Part shown: positions 45,020 through 56,233 of the stretch, in pieces
Layout: each line of letters opens with the position of its first letter
How positions within the stretch are numbered: position 1 is the first letter of the stretch
NCBI RefSeq assembly: GCF_964355755.1
Contig: NC_092676.1
Coordinates: 26,332,288-26,396,287 of the forward strand
Direction of reading: 5' to 3'
DNA length: 64,000 nt
Source of the DNA: Antedon mediterranea
Taxonomy: Eukaryota; Echinodermata; Crinoidea; Comatulida; Antedonidae
Made by a program: the position numbers and the translations under genes
The notes under the pieces: generated by a model
Database searches by the model: none
What the model was told of the DNA's origin: nothing
What the model saw: only the letters and a program-made list of their open reading frames with translations

Positions 45020-46250
45020 ATGTATTTAGTCTGATTATGGCTAGATTTTTTGAATGGTACTTATTATAATGTAATCAATGAAGTGTAAAGACGACCTTTC
45101 TCATACATTCAGGGATTGCCTTCAAAGTATAGGTATTATTATTCATTTCAGTAACGATTAATTTGTTGCGCGCGTACAAAAGACGTTTTAATTTCAACAA
45201 AATTTGAACGCGCGCGTCAAATCAGCCTAGAACAATTGATCAAATTAATCTAATTGGTGTGGAAATAATGGTCTCGTAAAAAGTATATAGGTGTAACACC
45301 TCAAATTTTAGATTTTTGCATAATGAGTCTGTCTTCTATGAATCCCGCTACGAATGCAGGAATTCCAATTAATAAACAGCAGGCGAACTTAATAATAATG
45401 CTGCAGTGTACATTTTGTGTGGGAGGTGGGGTGGATGGGGGGTCGAAAAGGTGGTCAATGATTAATAGGACGCGCTTGTAAGCGGCAACTGTTGTTTTTT
45501 TACATTTTTTCTAAGCCAAAATTGCAAAAAAAAGAAGACCCCTAAGAAGAAGATTCGAGGTGTCCTGGGATTGGTCATGCATTTATGTGTAGAAGTTCAT
45601 CTATTGTCTGCAACTCTATTGAAAAATATATGTACAAGTTCACCCTTTATATACTAAAATACCTCCAAAACCGTGTCAGACATTCCATTTCCTGCTCATT
45701 TGTTCATTATGGACAAAACAAATGACAGAACTCTATTTCGGTTCGGTGCGTATCAAGATGACAAAAAAAACACAAAGTCATGTCACTGGGACTTAAAATC
45801 ACCTTTAATTCAGTCCCCGGATGAGCATAACTTTTGACAAATCATCCGATAGATGCATATATCCTCTGGACCAATCCGATGACTGAAGACACAGCTCAGA
45901 CAAGCCTAAAGTAAAGAGGAACCGCGGGCTTGGAAGGCTATACAGTACAGTACTATAGTTATGTTATTTCATTCAACTTGTAGGTCTTTTAAATATCACA
46001 GGGGTTTTTATTTATGATGATATCTAAAAAAAACCTCCTCCCTCATAACCACACCAACGACGATGAGAAACCTTCGTGAATATATTATTCATTAAAATAA
46101 TTGATACAAAATGTGACGACTTTCTGCCAACGCGTTTGGGTCAACGCGTGAAGGATAAATAACAACGTTGTTGGTTCGCCCTTGATTGCACAGCTGTGAA
46201 GTAATTTTTAATCAAACAGCACACACACCTCTAGCCTAAGTAGGCCTAGC
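45020..46250. other. spacer/intron between FABP and NUPR1-like coding region
   Basis: No coding exon or obvious transposon found. It has some CpG-containing words (GCGCGCGTCAAA around 45210) and otherwise unique AT-rich sequence. Confidence 0.4.
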
Positions 46251-46312
46251 CTAGACAGGAATTGATCGAGAATACAAGTAAAGAAAATATAGTTTTAACT
46301 AAGCTTAAAACT

Positions 46313-46534
46313 ATGTCTGCAGAAGAGCATTTAGATAACCTAGAACACTACAATTTTGATCCACCCAGCCGGGGAAGTGGAGCAGGAGGAAAAGGACTTT
46401 CGAAGAAGGAGAAGGCCGATAAACAACACCAACATGAACATTTGTCCAACAAGGAGGCTAGGATAGTTGAAGATCAGATCGTGAATTCAGAACAAAAACA
46501 AAAGAATAAGGCTATCAAACAAAACAGCAAATAG
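46313..46534 (+). CDS. NUPR1: NUPR1/p8-like small nuclear stress protein
   Basis: One exon codes 73 aa. It opens MSAEEHLDNLEHYNFD, has a flexible Gly/Ser/Lys stretch (RGSGAGGKGLSKKEKADK) and ends in a basic helix, LSNKEARIVEDQIVNSEQKQ. This order (acidic start with EHYNFD, Gly-rich linker, basic amphipathic end) is that of NUPR1/p8 and its insect homologue: small disordered proteins that bind DNA and co-regulators and are induced by stress. The start at 46313 lines up with the family; an in-frame ATG at 46262 would add 17 residues of no visible similarity. A splice acceptor at about 46259 implies an upstream noncoding exon, possibly near 42950. Assignment rests on short motifs, so orthology is probable, not certain. 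Confidence 0.78.
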   Translation: MSAEEHLDNLEHYNFDPPSRGSGAGGKGLSKKEKADKQHQHEHLSNKEARIVEDQIVNSEQKQKNKAIKQNSK

Positions 46535-48246
46535 TGGATGACTTGCATAAAGTTTTCAATGGTGTGTTTGATAATTGATTGATTGATAATATTAATAATT
46601 GTATTAATAATTACTAACCCGATACTGATGATGTGTTTTTATCATACCTAAACTCAATCAAAACGAGAGTAACTTAGTTGTAATGTTATTGTATAGGTTA
46701 GGCACACATTGATTATTTTAATAATAATTGATATGTACAGTATACTACCGCTCACTAAAATGAGAAGTAATTATTAGTACCTGTTTGTTGGTTGGATCTT
46801 TTTATTTCATTTTCTAAAACTTGAATGCACAAAGACTTACAATGTACCTTTAAAAACATTATTTCTTACTATTACTAGTATTTATTTTCAGGTTGGCTAA
46901 CATTCTGGAAAAGGACAATGGTATGGATAACAAGGAATTGATCAATGGAATAAAACAAGTTCATGTCTCCCAACAAACAGCAACTTGCCACTGGGAACAA
47001 TTTTAAAGTCAATTTTATATGACTTACTAAAAGCTATGTTTTAAATTGGAAGTACTATAAACCAATATAATTATACTCCTTGTGTAGTTATTTTTGTTAA
47101 TACCATGCCCATTAACCTAAAATACAATACATGTTGATTTAATGTTAATTAGTTTCATTATTAGGAATATTTAATTAATAATTAATAATACAATCTCTTT
47201 TTGAATTTAGAAACAACAGTAAACACAATTTGGTGCAATTCTGTCTAGATTACAGCAGTTTCATGCTCATATAATGTCTTCATTTAGAAATTTATAATTA
47301 AATTTATGATATATTGTTTTGGTGGATTTATAAAAGATGGAGCTTCATATATACACACTTTATTAATATCAGATTTATGGAAACGGTACACTGTCGTAAC
47401 TTTGTAATGTTCTTTATAAATATACTCAGTAGTGATAGCACTTAGCACTGTATTCACTGGTAAAGCAATTAAAAAATATTGTGTGGATTATAAGTATATA
47501 TCTTTTTTCAGACAATTAAAATATGTTCAGTACTTAACCAAAATGGAAGTACATAGTGTAGTTATTTTCAGCTCTGTCTACACTATCAAATTTTATGTGA
47601 TGTGCCCATATGTGGACAGGGTGATGTTATATCACTCCCATATTTAAGCATATCACTACCATATTTGGGCATATCAATACCATATTTGGGCATATCACTA
47701 CCATATTTGGGCATATCACTACCATATTTGGGCACGTCCCACTTTTTTTGTCAAACTAGTTTGATAGTAGTAGACTGAGCTTTAGGTTTTATTTTCTGTA
47801 GCAGAATATATAAATCGTCTATTTATTACAAATCGTGATGGAATGCAATAACTAATATAAGTACTTAATCATAAATAAGTACTTACTAAATATCATGCAG
47901 GAAAACCATGTCGGAGAGGTTTTCTAGTAAGTATATTATTCAATGAATATTCTTTGGTATATTTCATAAAAACAGAAGGCTGTACATTTTTCATACAGCA
48001 AATTATACTTCACAAACAGGTACATTACAGCAATGAATCGTTTGGATATTTAAACGCAATTTATTTCGACAAAATTATTTTATTAAAATATGATGCAATA
48101 TTTTAGCTGCAGACCAGCCACGTCATACAACAACAAACATGCGAGTCCAGTGAAGAGAGAAATCACACAGCAACTATAAATATACCATTACGTCATGCAT
48201 CCAGGGAAGTCCCAAATGTGGTAGCGCCCTCTCTAAGTAAACAAAG
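46535..48246. other. NUPR1-like 3' region and spacer to GBE1
   Basis: AT-rich, no conserved exon. It contains MITE family A copy 17. A TTTTCAG acceptor near 46890 could mark a 3' UTR exon. GBE1 promoter sequence is presumably just left of 48247. Confidence 0.45.
47569..47783. mobile_element. MITE family A, copy 17 (five core units)
   Basis: CAGCTCTGTCTACACTATCA and GTTTGATAGTAGTAGACTGA ends. The core has five tandem ATATCACTACCATATTTGGG-type units, the most in the window, making this the longest copy at about 215 bp. Confidence 0.9.
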
Positions 48247-51200
48247 ATGGCTGCCCACAGTAGCAGCGCTGTTCTTCCCAAGGCTCCAAATCTTGACAAA
48301 CTTTTTGAGGTTGACAGTTATTTAAGACCATTTCAAAAAGAAATTCTTCGCCGGTGAAGTATTAATCTATTATTTATTGCTAATTTAACCTATGATTATG
48401 AATCTCTATTATATGACAGCCGCCTAGCCTTCTAGCTAGGCCTACTAGCTAGGCTAGTTGGGGAACAGACGATCGGGACCACGGACGATCGGGCCCAGAA
48501 AACGTGGTCCCGATCGTCTTCAGCGTTGGGCCCGATCGTCATACCAGTTGGGCCCGATCGTCCAGTGTTTTCAGAACCACGTTGGGCCCGATCGTCTTAC
48601 CAGTTGGTCCCGATCGTCTTAGCGTTGGGCCCAATAGTCTTTTGTGTTATATAAAATTATCATTTTTCATTCCTAGTGCTCAGTGTCAACGTGCTTTTCT
48701 TGCATACTTAAGATTTTAATTTAAAAGTTATAAATTATATTTTTTCTGATTTTATCATAATTTTCCCCTATTTTCCCACAACTTGTTTTAAGAATTTCTT
48801 ACCAATACTCTCGATTTATGAATAAATGTGATTGATTTTGATTGTTATTATTGTGTTGTTTGTATCTCGTTTTTTATTTTCCCCGAGAATGTTTTGGGCC
48901 CGATCGTCTGGGCCCGATCGTCCGTGGTCCCGATCGTCTGATAACCGGCTAGTTAGTTTGGTTATCAGACGATCGGGCCCACTTTAAGACAATCGGGCCC
49001 AAATCGTGAGACGATCGGGCCCATCAAGGTGAAAGACGATCACTGAACCAGAGACGATCGGACCCAGACGATCGGGCCCAATGAATAAGATGATCCGGCC
49101 CAAAACATTCTCGGAAAATTTTTAAAAATAATTATTTGATTTAAAGTAAGAAAAATATGAAACTAGATTTGAACTCGTTACGTTCACCCAATGCATCGTA
49201 ACATGCACATGTTATTTATTTATTTATTATGCTTAGTTAGTCTACAATAGGCTGCACTACAACGATTGTAACGAACAGCTGGAATAGATCAAAATCGTTC
49301 AATAAGTGTTAACAGTTGACGGTGTTAGCATTGTAAACGGTTTAGTTGACGGTTATTTTTTATTTTACACCACTCACGTTTATTCAATTGTTTGAAAATG
49401 ATGACCTTTTCAAATTAAAAAAAAAGTTCATATTCATAAGTCTAAAGAGGAATTGTTTTAGTAATAGAAGATTGAAAATTGGAAGAAAGTTGATAACGTT
49501 TATGCGGTATGCGCTCTATTAATTGTGACAAACTGTGTCGAAAGAGATAAAAATCCAATTTTTAAAATTTAGATGGCCATATGATGACGTTATAACTTAT
49601 TTATGATCTAAATTTCACATGAATTCATATCTACAACTCATTTCGCTTTATAATAAGTTAAAAAAATAGGGGGTCACCAGCCATCCTAATACGATTGGGA
49701 CCAACTGGTAAGACGATGGGACCCAACGTGGTATTTAAAATACTGGACGATCGGGACCAACTGGTAAGACGATCGAGACCAACTGGTAAGACGATCGGGC
49801 CCAACACATAAGACGATCAGGATTGCAAAATGTGGGCCCGATTGAGGTATGTCCGTGGTCCCGATCAACTGTTCCCCGTTAGTTTATGTGAGACCATAGA
49901 GATATTATGTTCATAATATCTCTATGGTGAGACGATGTTACTGTTGGTTATGTAGTTTTGTAACACTACTAGGCCCTATGCTTTAATTAAATTAATGGAG
50001 AAGGTGTGTGGGTATGGGCCTCCGCCTTTTTATTACAGTCTAGTATGTTGGCCCTTTCTGATTAGAGTTTAGAATTTATGTCATGATAATAGTAATATTA
50101 TTATAGATATGGTTGTTTCAAAAAGTTGCTAGAAGATATTGAACGAGATCAAGGTGGCTTAGATGAATTCTCAAGAAGTTACGACCATTTTGGATTACAT
50201 GTGACAGACGATGGAGGTATCGTATGCAGAGAGTGGGTACCAGCTGCAGAGGCAGTGTACCTAAAGGGAGAATACAGTAAGTGCAATTATTGTTGCTGGT
50301 AAAAAGTTTTTATTTTGGTCAAAAACCTACTATAGATCTTTTTTGAGAATCAAACTCACCTCTTTATTCTGGACTTTACCTTTCTTTTTATATAGATAAC
50401 TGGGAGCTTTCACCGGAATTCAAAAATGTTGGATTTGGAAAGTGGGAGCTTGTGATTCCTCCTGGAGAAAATGGTGTTCCTATACCTCACAATAGTGCTT
50501 ATAAGGTAATATACAGTCAATATTGCAGATATATGAGTGGGCTCTACAGAATGGGGATGCCCTAAGATCCAGGGATGCCCTAAGATCCAGGGATGCACTA
50601 GAATCCAGGGATGCCTTAGAAATCCAGGGATGCCCTAAAATCCAGGGATGCACTGGAATCCAGAGATGCACTAGAATCCAGGGATGCCTTAGAAATCCAG
50701 GGATGCCCTAAAATCCAGGGATGCACTAGAATCCAGGGATGTCCTATAATCCATTCACTTATTATTTTACTTGAAGTTTCAGCTTAATTTTTATCTCTCC
50801 CTACCCACAGTTCTTTTCGATTCACTTGAGCTTACTAATGTATTTTTTTTAGCTTGTAATCAAATTAAAAGATGGCCAGTACATAGATAGGATATGTCCT
50901 TGGGCCAAGTATGTTGTGCAGAATAAAGAAAACAATCTTTTTGAACCATATTTTTGGAATCCAGAGGCAAGTAAGCGGTACCAAATGCAGCACAAAAAAC
51001 CAAAGACACCATCCAGCTTAAGAATTTACGAAGCCCACGTTGGAATATCATCTTGGGAAGGAAAAGTATCAAGTTATGAGCATTTCACGCACAACGTTCT
51101 TCCACGCATAAAGAAGCAAGGTAATGAAATGAATATTAAAATAAAGCTCTGTCTACACTACACTACACATCAAAATTTGTGACACACTTTTTTTGTCAAA

Positions 51201-54200
51201 CTAGTTTGATAGTGTAGACAGAGCTTAAGCCTGTTTTTATGGGTTTTATGTCATATCATATAAAAAATGTATAGATTGCAATCATGAATATTGCATTTTT
51301 CAAAATAGATTTGATGGAAAACTTGATCTTTGGGGGAGGGGGGGCGGACTTGCTTTTACAGGATATTCATCTCCTGAAGGTTAAAGATCTAAATTTTTTT
51401 TTCGTTTGTATTTTCTACATTTTGGCAACAAGAAGGTGTTCACACTCTTCTTTCTTTCAGGGTATAACTGTGTTCAATTGATGGCAGTCATGGAGCATGC
51501 TTACTATGCTAGCTTTGGCTATCAAGTCACCAGCTTTTTTGCACCATCAAGGTAAGTCATAGCTCCAAAGTCAATTCCACCCAAGAGGTAAACTCTCTCT
51601 ACACTATCAAACTAGTTTGACAAAAAAGTGTGATGTGCCCAAATATGCTAGTGATATGCACAAATACAGTATAGTAGTGATATGACATCATCGTGTCCAT
51701 ATATGGACTCATCACATTCTTTTTGTCACATGTTTGATAGTGTAGACAAGGCTTTATACAATTTACAAAACCTGGAACAATATTTATTGCATTGTCAGGG
51801 AATATTTTCCATGACTGAAAAAGCCCTTGTCCAAAAAATACTAATCCACAGTTGAATGAGAAGGAATCTATACATTTAAATTTCTTCTTCTTTATGTTTA
51901 CAGTCGATGTGGAAGTCCTGAAGACTTAAAGAAGCTGATTGATACAGCTCACCATCTTGGACTGGTTGTTTTCCTCGATGTCGTCCACAGTCACTCTGCT
52001 AAAAATGTGCTGGATGGTTTGAATCAGTTTGATGGCACAGATTCTTGCTTCTTCCATTCTGGTCATAGAGGTGTTCATGAATTATGGGACAGTAGACTTT
52101 TCGACTATAAGAAGTAAGTACTATTGTATAAAAATTGTGTTTAATGTATTATGCAATCCGAGAAACTTCTGGTTGATGGCCGAAGTTGTATTTTGAATTT
52201 TGTATGACGGAAATAACAAATATTTTCTTTTAGTTGGGAAGTATTGCGGTTTTTATTATCAAACTTACGTTGGTGGATGGAGGAGTTCAAATTTGATGGT
52301 TATAGATTTGATGGTGTAACTTCAATGCTTTACCACCATCATGGTATAGGTAAGACTTTAACATTTAGCATTAATATTATTATTTTAAACTTAACATGCT
52401 GGCCTTCAAATCAATTCAATTCATCAATCATTTATTTCATCAAAGGCCATACAAATAATACAGAGCATAAAATGAGGACCAACCTAAAAGTAAACTTGTC
52501 TCAGTTGGCCCTTTAACATGGTTACAAAAAATAATAAGAAGAAGTGGCAGATCTTTTTTTCTTGCATACATGCACCCTCCTTTTGTGAAAGTAATTTTTG
52601 TGGATTGCATTGTGAGACATTTTTTTATCTGCAGCTTTACCTACAGGTTATAATTGTCAAATTACAACTTGTGATTATATTCTGTAATATATTATGTGTC
52701 TTTTTTCTTGTAGCATCCAGCTTTGGTGGTGGATATGAGGAATACTTTGGCCTTGGTACTGACACAGAGGCACTAGTCTACCTAATCTTAGCCAATCACA
52801 TGCTGCATACGTTCTACCCAGAATGCATCACTATTGCAGAGGTGAGTTTTTCATGTTATGTTCACCTATCATGTGAAATTATAAGTTACTTTGTTTGTGG
52901 TAAAGAGGTGCTCTGCTATGTCTATGTGAACATGCCCACAAAATACATCTGTTTATCATATTAGTTATTTATTAAGTTATTTATGATGTTAAATTTAAGT
53001 TTTCTAAATTTTAGGATGTTTCAGGAATGCCAGCCTTGTGTCGACCTGTGCTAGAGGGCGGTAATGGGTTTGATTATCGTTTAGCCATGAGTATACCAGA
53101 CCAGTGGATAAAGGTACAGCAGAAATAATTACTTTAAGAATACCACATTTTTAAAAGATTTGCTACAAACAACAACCAAAGTGCTATTAGTAGTATTAAA
53201 AGTTGACACTACTAAGTTTTTATGATACTATGTTTCGTTATTAAGCTTCTGAAAGAAGTAAAAGATGAAGATTGGAATGTTGGAAACATTGTCTGGACCC
53301 TAATTAATCGCAGACACGGTGAGAAAAGTATTGCTTACGCTGAGAGCCATGATCAGGCTTTAGTAGGTGACAAGACTCTAGCCTTTTGGCTTATGGATAA
53401 AGAAATGTACACAAATATGTCAAAGATGTCTGAGTTGACCCATGTCATCGATCGTGGGATGGCGCTTCACAAGATAGTAAGATTACTTACACATGCACTT
53501 GGAGGAGAAGGATGGCTTAATTTTATAGGTAAAAACGGTTTTATTTTGTTAGTTAAATGTTTCTTTTTTTCCCATTATGTTTTCTTGTATATTATTACAT
53601 ATTATCTCTAGAATGGGGAGAGATTATGTGGTCAATCAGGTGTGTTTGTGTGTGTGTGTTTCTATATTTGTTAGTTGGCAGGATTAATACTCTAAAAGTT
53701 ATTTCCCGATTTTCATAAGATTTTAAAGGATGGTTTTATACTGTAGTTGTATGTGTATACATCATTTAATTTTCATATGCCTATGCGGAGGTTTGCGCTC
53801 TCGGAGTGCCCTTCTAGTTTTTATTTTGTAAAGCGACTTAAAACTACAAAAAATGCTCTTTTTGTGTAAGGTCCATACTGCTTTTTGGCTAAATAAATGT
53901 GAACTTTAATTGAATATTATGCTCTACAATATTTTTAATAAAAGACTTAAAATAATCACATTTAGGTAACGAGTTCGGACATCCAGAGTGGTTAGACTTC
54001 CCAAGACCAGGCAACGGCAACAGCTTCCACTATGCCAGACGTCAGTGGAATGTGGTTGATGATTCTAATCTTCGGTATGGGTACTTAAACGAGTTTGATG
54101 CCGCTATGAATAAATTAGAAGAGCAATTCCATTGGTTGAACAGTCCACAGGTAGTAAATTTATTCAATCAATAATAAATATACTTCCATTTAGGAGCAAA

Positions 54201-55440
54201 CTTCATAGTTGAAGGTTACTGCTCCACTGGCTATAGCTGCATACATTGTGTGGTGCATATTAAACATCGGAAAAATACTTAATTCTTTCTTATTTAGTTG
54301 AGTGATTCTCTTTTTCAGGCTTACATAAGCTGCAAGCATGAGGATGACAAGATAATAGGCTTTGAGAGAGCGAATCTTCTTTTTATCTTTAATTTTCACC
54401 CTAATAAAAGTTTTGCAGATTATCGGATTGGTGTGCACAAACCTGGAAAGTATCCTTTACTGAAAATTAGAGTTTGTCTGATATTTATCTATTTATTATT
54501 AAGTTGTTTACCAACACTATCAGACACAACTACAATATAACATTTTCTTGTTAACACCTAGGAAACATACAAGAGACAATACATATTATTAAGAGGATAC
54601 CCCCATTCAGAAGACACCCCTTATTCAGAGAACCCCCCCCCCCCCCCCCCCCCCACCCATTCAGAGGACACCCCCATTCAGTGGACACCCCAATTCAGTG
54701 GACACCCCCATTCAGAGGACATCCCCATTCAGTGGACACCCCCCCCCCCCCCACACCATTCAGAAGACCCCTCCCCATTTACAGGACACCCCTATTAATA
54801 AGAACTTGCAAACATACAAGGGGAAATACATTATTAAGAGGACACCTCCTTATATGGGGAACTTTGTTGGATTCCAAAGGTGTCCCCTTAATAGTGTTCT
54901 ATTGTATACCCACAGTTTAGTTTAATTGTATTAAGTTGTTACTTAACAATGTGTTCCAGATACAAGATAGTACTTGACTCAGATTCTGCTGCATTTGGTG
55001 GTCATGGCCTTATCAATCATTCTACGGATTTCTTTACTCAAGACTTCAAATGGCATGATTGTCCACATTCCATTCAGGTAGTGGGCACTGTAGCCTGGTG
55101 ATTCTTTTTATATTCCCAATTTCCTGGTTCTTGTCAGTGGTGGATCCAGGATTTTGAAATAGGGTGGGAGGTGCGACTCAGGGCCTAAAAGGAGTCAAAT
55201 GAAGTGCTGAACTTTTTGATGTCCTATCTTTTGCATTACAATTTGTGACATTTTTAATTCGCCCCTGCTTGAAACAAAAATTTGGGCTTTTTTGGGTTTT
55301 CCAAAAACAATTTTTTTTAATGAACAGTGGCGTAATTCATTCATTCATTTTTATCTTGTTAATAAATACTATTTTTTTTTTTATTGTAGGTGTATGTTCC
55401 GTGCCGTGTTGCCTTAATTCTAGCCCAAGAAGAGCAGTGA
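48247..55440 (+). CDS. GBE1: 1,4-alpha-glucan (glycogen) branching enzyme, 14 exons
   Basis: Exons: 48247-48353, 50107-50276, 50396-50505, 50853-51120, 51461-51551, 51904-52113, 52234-52349, 52714-52841, 53015-53113, 53246-53528, 53966-54150, 54319-54449, 54960-55077 and 55390-55440. All phases agree: 688 aa, close to the usual size of about 700. The N-terminal glucan-binding module (YDHFGLHV.., [12 protein letters not shown]) is followed by the GH13 catalytic barrel with [37 protein letters not shown] (nucleophile Asp345), ITIAEDVSG (acid/base Glu400) and [12 protein letters not shown] (Asp469). The C-terminal beta domain is [11 protein letters not shown]...[10 protein letters not shown]. 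The enzyme makes alpha-1,6 branches in glycogen in the cytosol. Introns hold hAT-like elements, two MITEs and two minisatellites. The start ATG sits in a good AAGATGG context. Confidence 0.97.
48460..48946. mobile_element. hAT-like non-autonomous element X1, 8-bp target duplication
   Basis: The element is flanked on both sides by GGCTAGTT (48452-48459 and 48947-48954). Its ends are inverted repeats sharing CAGACGATCGGGACCACGGA and then CGATCGGGCCC. The interior starts with an array of TTGGGCCCGATCGTC words. An 8-bp exact target duplication is the hallmark of hAT elements. There is no transposase. It lies in GBE1 intron 1. Confidence 0.85.
48960..49877. mobile_element. hAT-like non-autonomous element X2, 8-bp target duplication
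   Basis: Flanked by GTTAGTTT at 48952-48959 and 49878-49885. The left end begins GGTTATCAGACGATCGGG; the right end is the inverse of GGGGAACAGTTGATCGGGAC. Both subterminal regions carry CGATCGGGCCCA-type repeats. It shares its termini with X1, 13 bp away, so both belong to one family. Confidence 0.85.
49894..49927. repeat. perfect 34-bp palindrome
   Basis: CCATAGAGATATTATG, two central bases, then its exact inverse. The arm matches the end of the hairpin repeat at 2731-2847. It lies 8 bp beyond the X2 target duplication. Confidence 0.9.
50553..50750. repeat. minisatellite (CCAGGGATGCMCTARAAT)n in GBE1 intron 3
   Basis: About eleven units of 17-19 bp based on ATCCAGGGATGC followed by ACTAGA, CCTAAA or CTTAGAA. 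It begins about 47 bases after the exon donor at 50505. Confidence 0.9.
51143..51228. mobile_element. MITE family A, copy 18 (short form)
   Basis: AAAGCTCTGTCTACACTACA and GATAGTGTAGACAGAGCTTA ends with most of the core deleted (86 bp). It begins 22 bases after the donor of exon 50853-51120. Confidence 0.85.
51589..51756. mobile_element. MITE family A, copy 19 (reverse orientation, two units)
   Basis: TAAACTCTCTCTACACTATC and GATAGTGTAGACAAGGCTTT ends; two variant units in reverse. It begins 37 bases after the donor of exon 51461-51551. Confidence 0.85.
54563..54880. repeat. C-rich tandem repeat (ACCCCCATTCAGAGGAC)n with poly-C runs
   Basis: Units of about 17 bp (CATTCAGAGGACACCCC / CATTCAGTGGACACCCC) are interrupted by C runs of about 22 and 15. 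Imperfect copies of AACATACAAG...TTATTAAGAGGA flank the array on both sides. It lies in GBE1 intron 12. The long C runs may be miscounted by sequencing. Confidence 0.85.
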
Positions 55441-56018
55441 GAAAAAAAACAAAACACAGACAAAATAAATAAAATTAGATTATTATAAATAGAAGATTTT
55501 TCATTTTGCATCATGAAATATAGATTGAGCATTTTATCTACACCTTTAGTATTACAGTAGTATAACTTATTTCAATATTTTTCTTTTCAATGCTCAACTG
55601 CATTGTTGAATAAAAGATTGGTACTGGTAGGCCTACTGTTTCAAATGTGCATATTCATAATTATGAATATTATAATTAGGTTTATTAAATGTTACCTACA
55701 ATTGATGAAAAAATAACAAAATTGCAATATGGTATAAACAGCCAATTCATAAATCTCAGAATGAACACATCATATTATGTGCTATATTTTATTTCTAGAG
55801 AAGAATTTTAACTTGTGTAAATAAAATATAAATATATAATCCATTGGCAGTAGTTGTGCAATTTTTCGTGGCCTTAAAATAAAATAATAATAAAATCTTC
55901 ATAATGTTAATTAATCTCACAACCACCCCACCACTTTACTTCGTTTTTTCATGCACATGCTAAAAAATAACCATCTACGCGCATGGCCAGTCCCCATACC
56001 GTACCACGTGGTTGGTTG
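55441..56018. other. GBE1 3' UTR and spacer
   Basis: No coding content. AATAAA occurs 24 bases after the GBE1 stop (55464-55469) and again at 55609-55614. The spacer ends at the target duplication of the inverted transposon pair. Confidence 0.5.
55609..55614 (+). terminator. GBE1: candidate poly(A) signal of GBE1
   Basis: AATAAA about 170 bases beyond the stop. The nearer hexamer at 55464 is an alternative. Confidence 0.4.
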
Positions 56019-56233
56019 ATATCATCAAAGAATATATATCACAAGAATGAGTAATCCGCGATTTTCCCTGTAACAGTAATATTGTCCATGTGGTAGGGCG
56101 CCGCCATAAGTGTGGATGTATCTGGGATGTATACAACTTTTTGTGAAGGTTTCACTAATCAAAAGCTGGACCACCGGAGTATTTTCCGATGATAAAAATT
56201 TTATCAACTACATGCCAACATCATGTTAAATAC

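Noticed and set aside
48460-49877. CRISPR-like or regulatory array of GGGCCCGATCGTC
   Set aside because: The repeats switch orientation between the two sides, and exact 8-bp target duplications define them as transposon subterminal repeats.
52385-52964. Extension of the GBE1 exons at 52234 and 52714 into longer open frames
   Set aside because: The frames read through good splice donors into intron sequence. Branching-enzyme similarity stops exactly at the GT sites.
48247-55440. Horizontal transfer of GBE1
   Set aside because: Fourteen spliceosomal exons and close animal-type similarity throughout make vertical inheritance the simple explanation.
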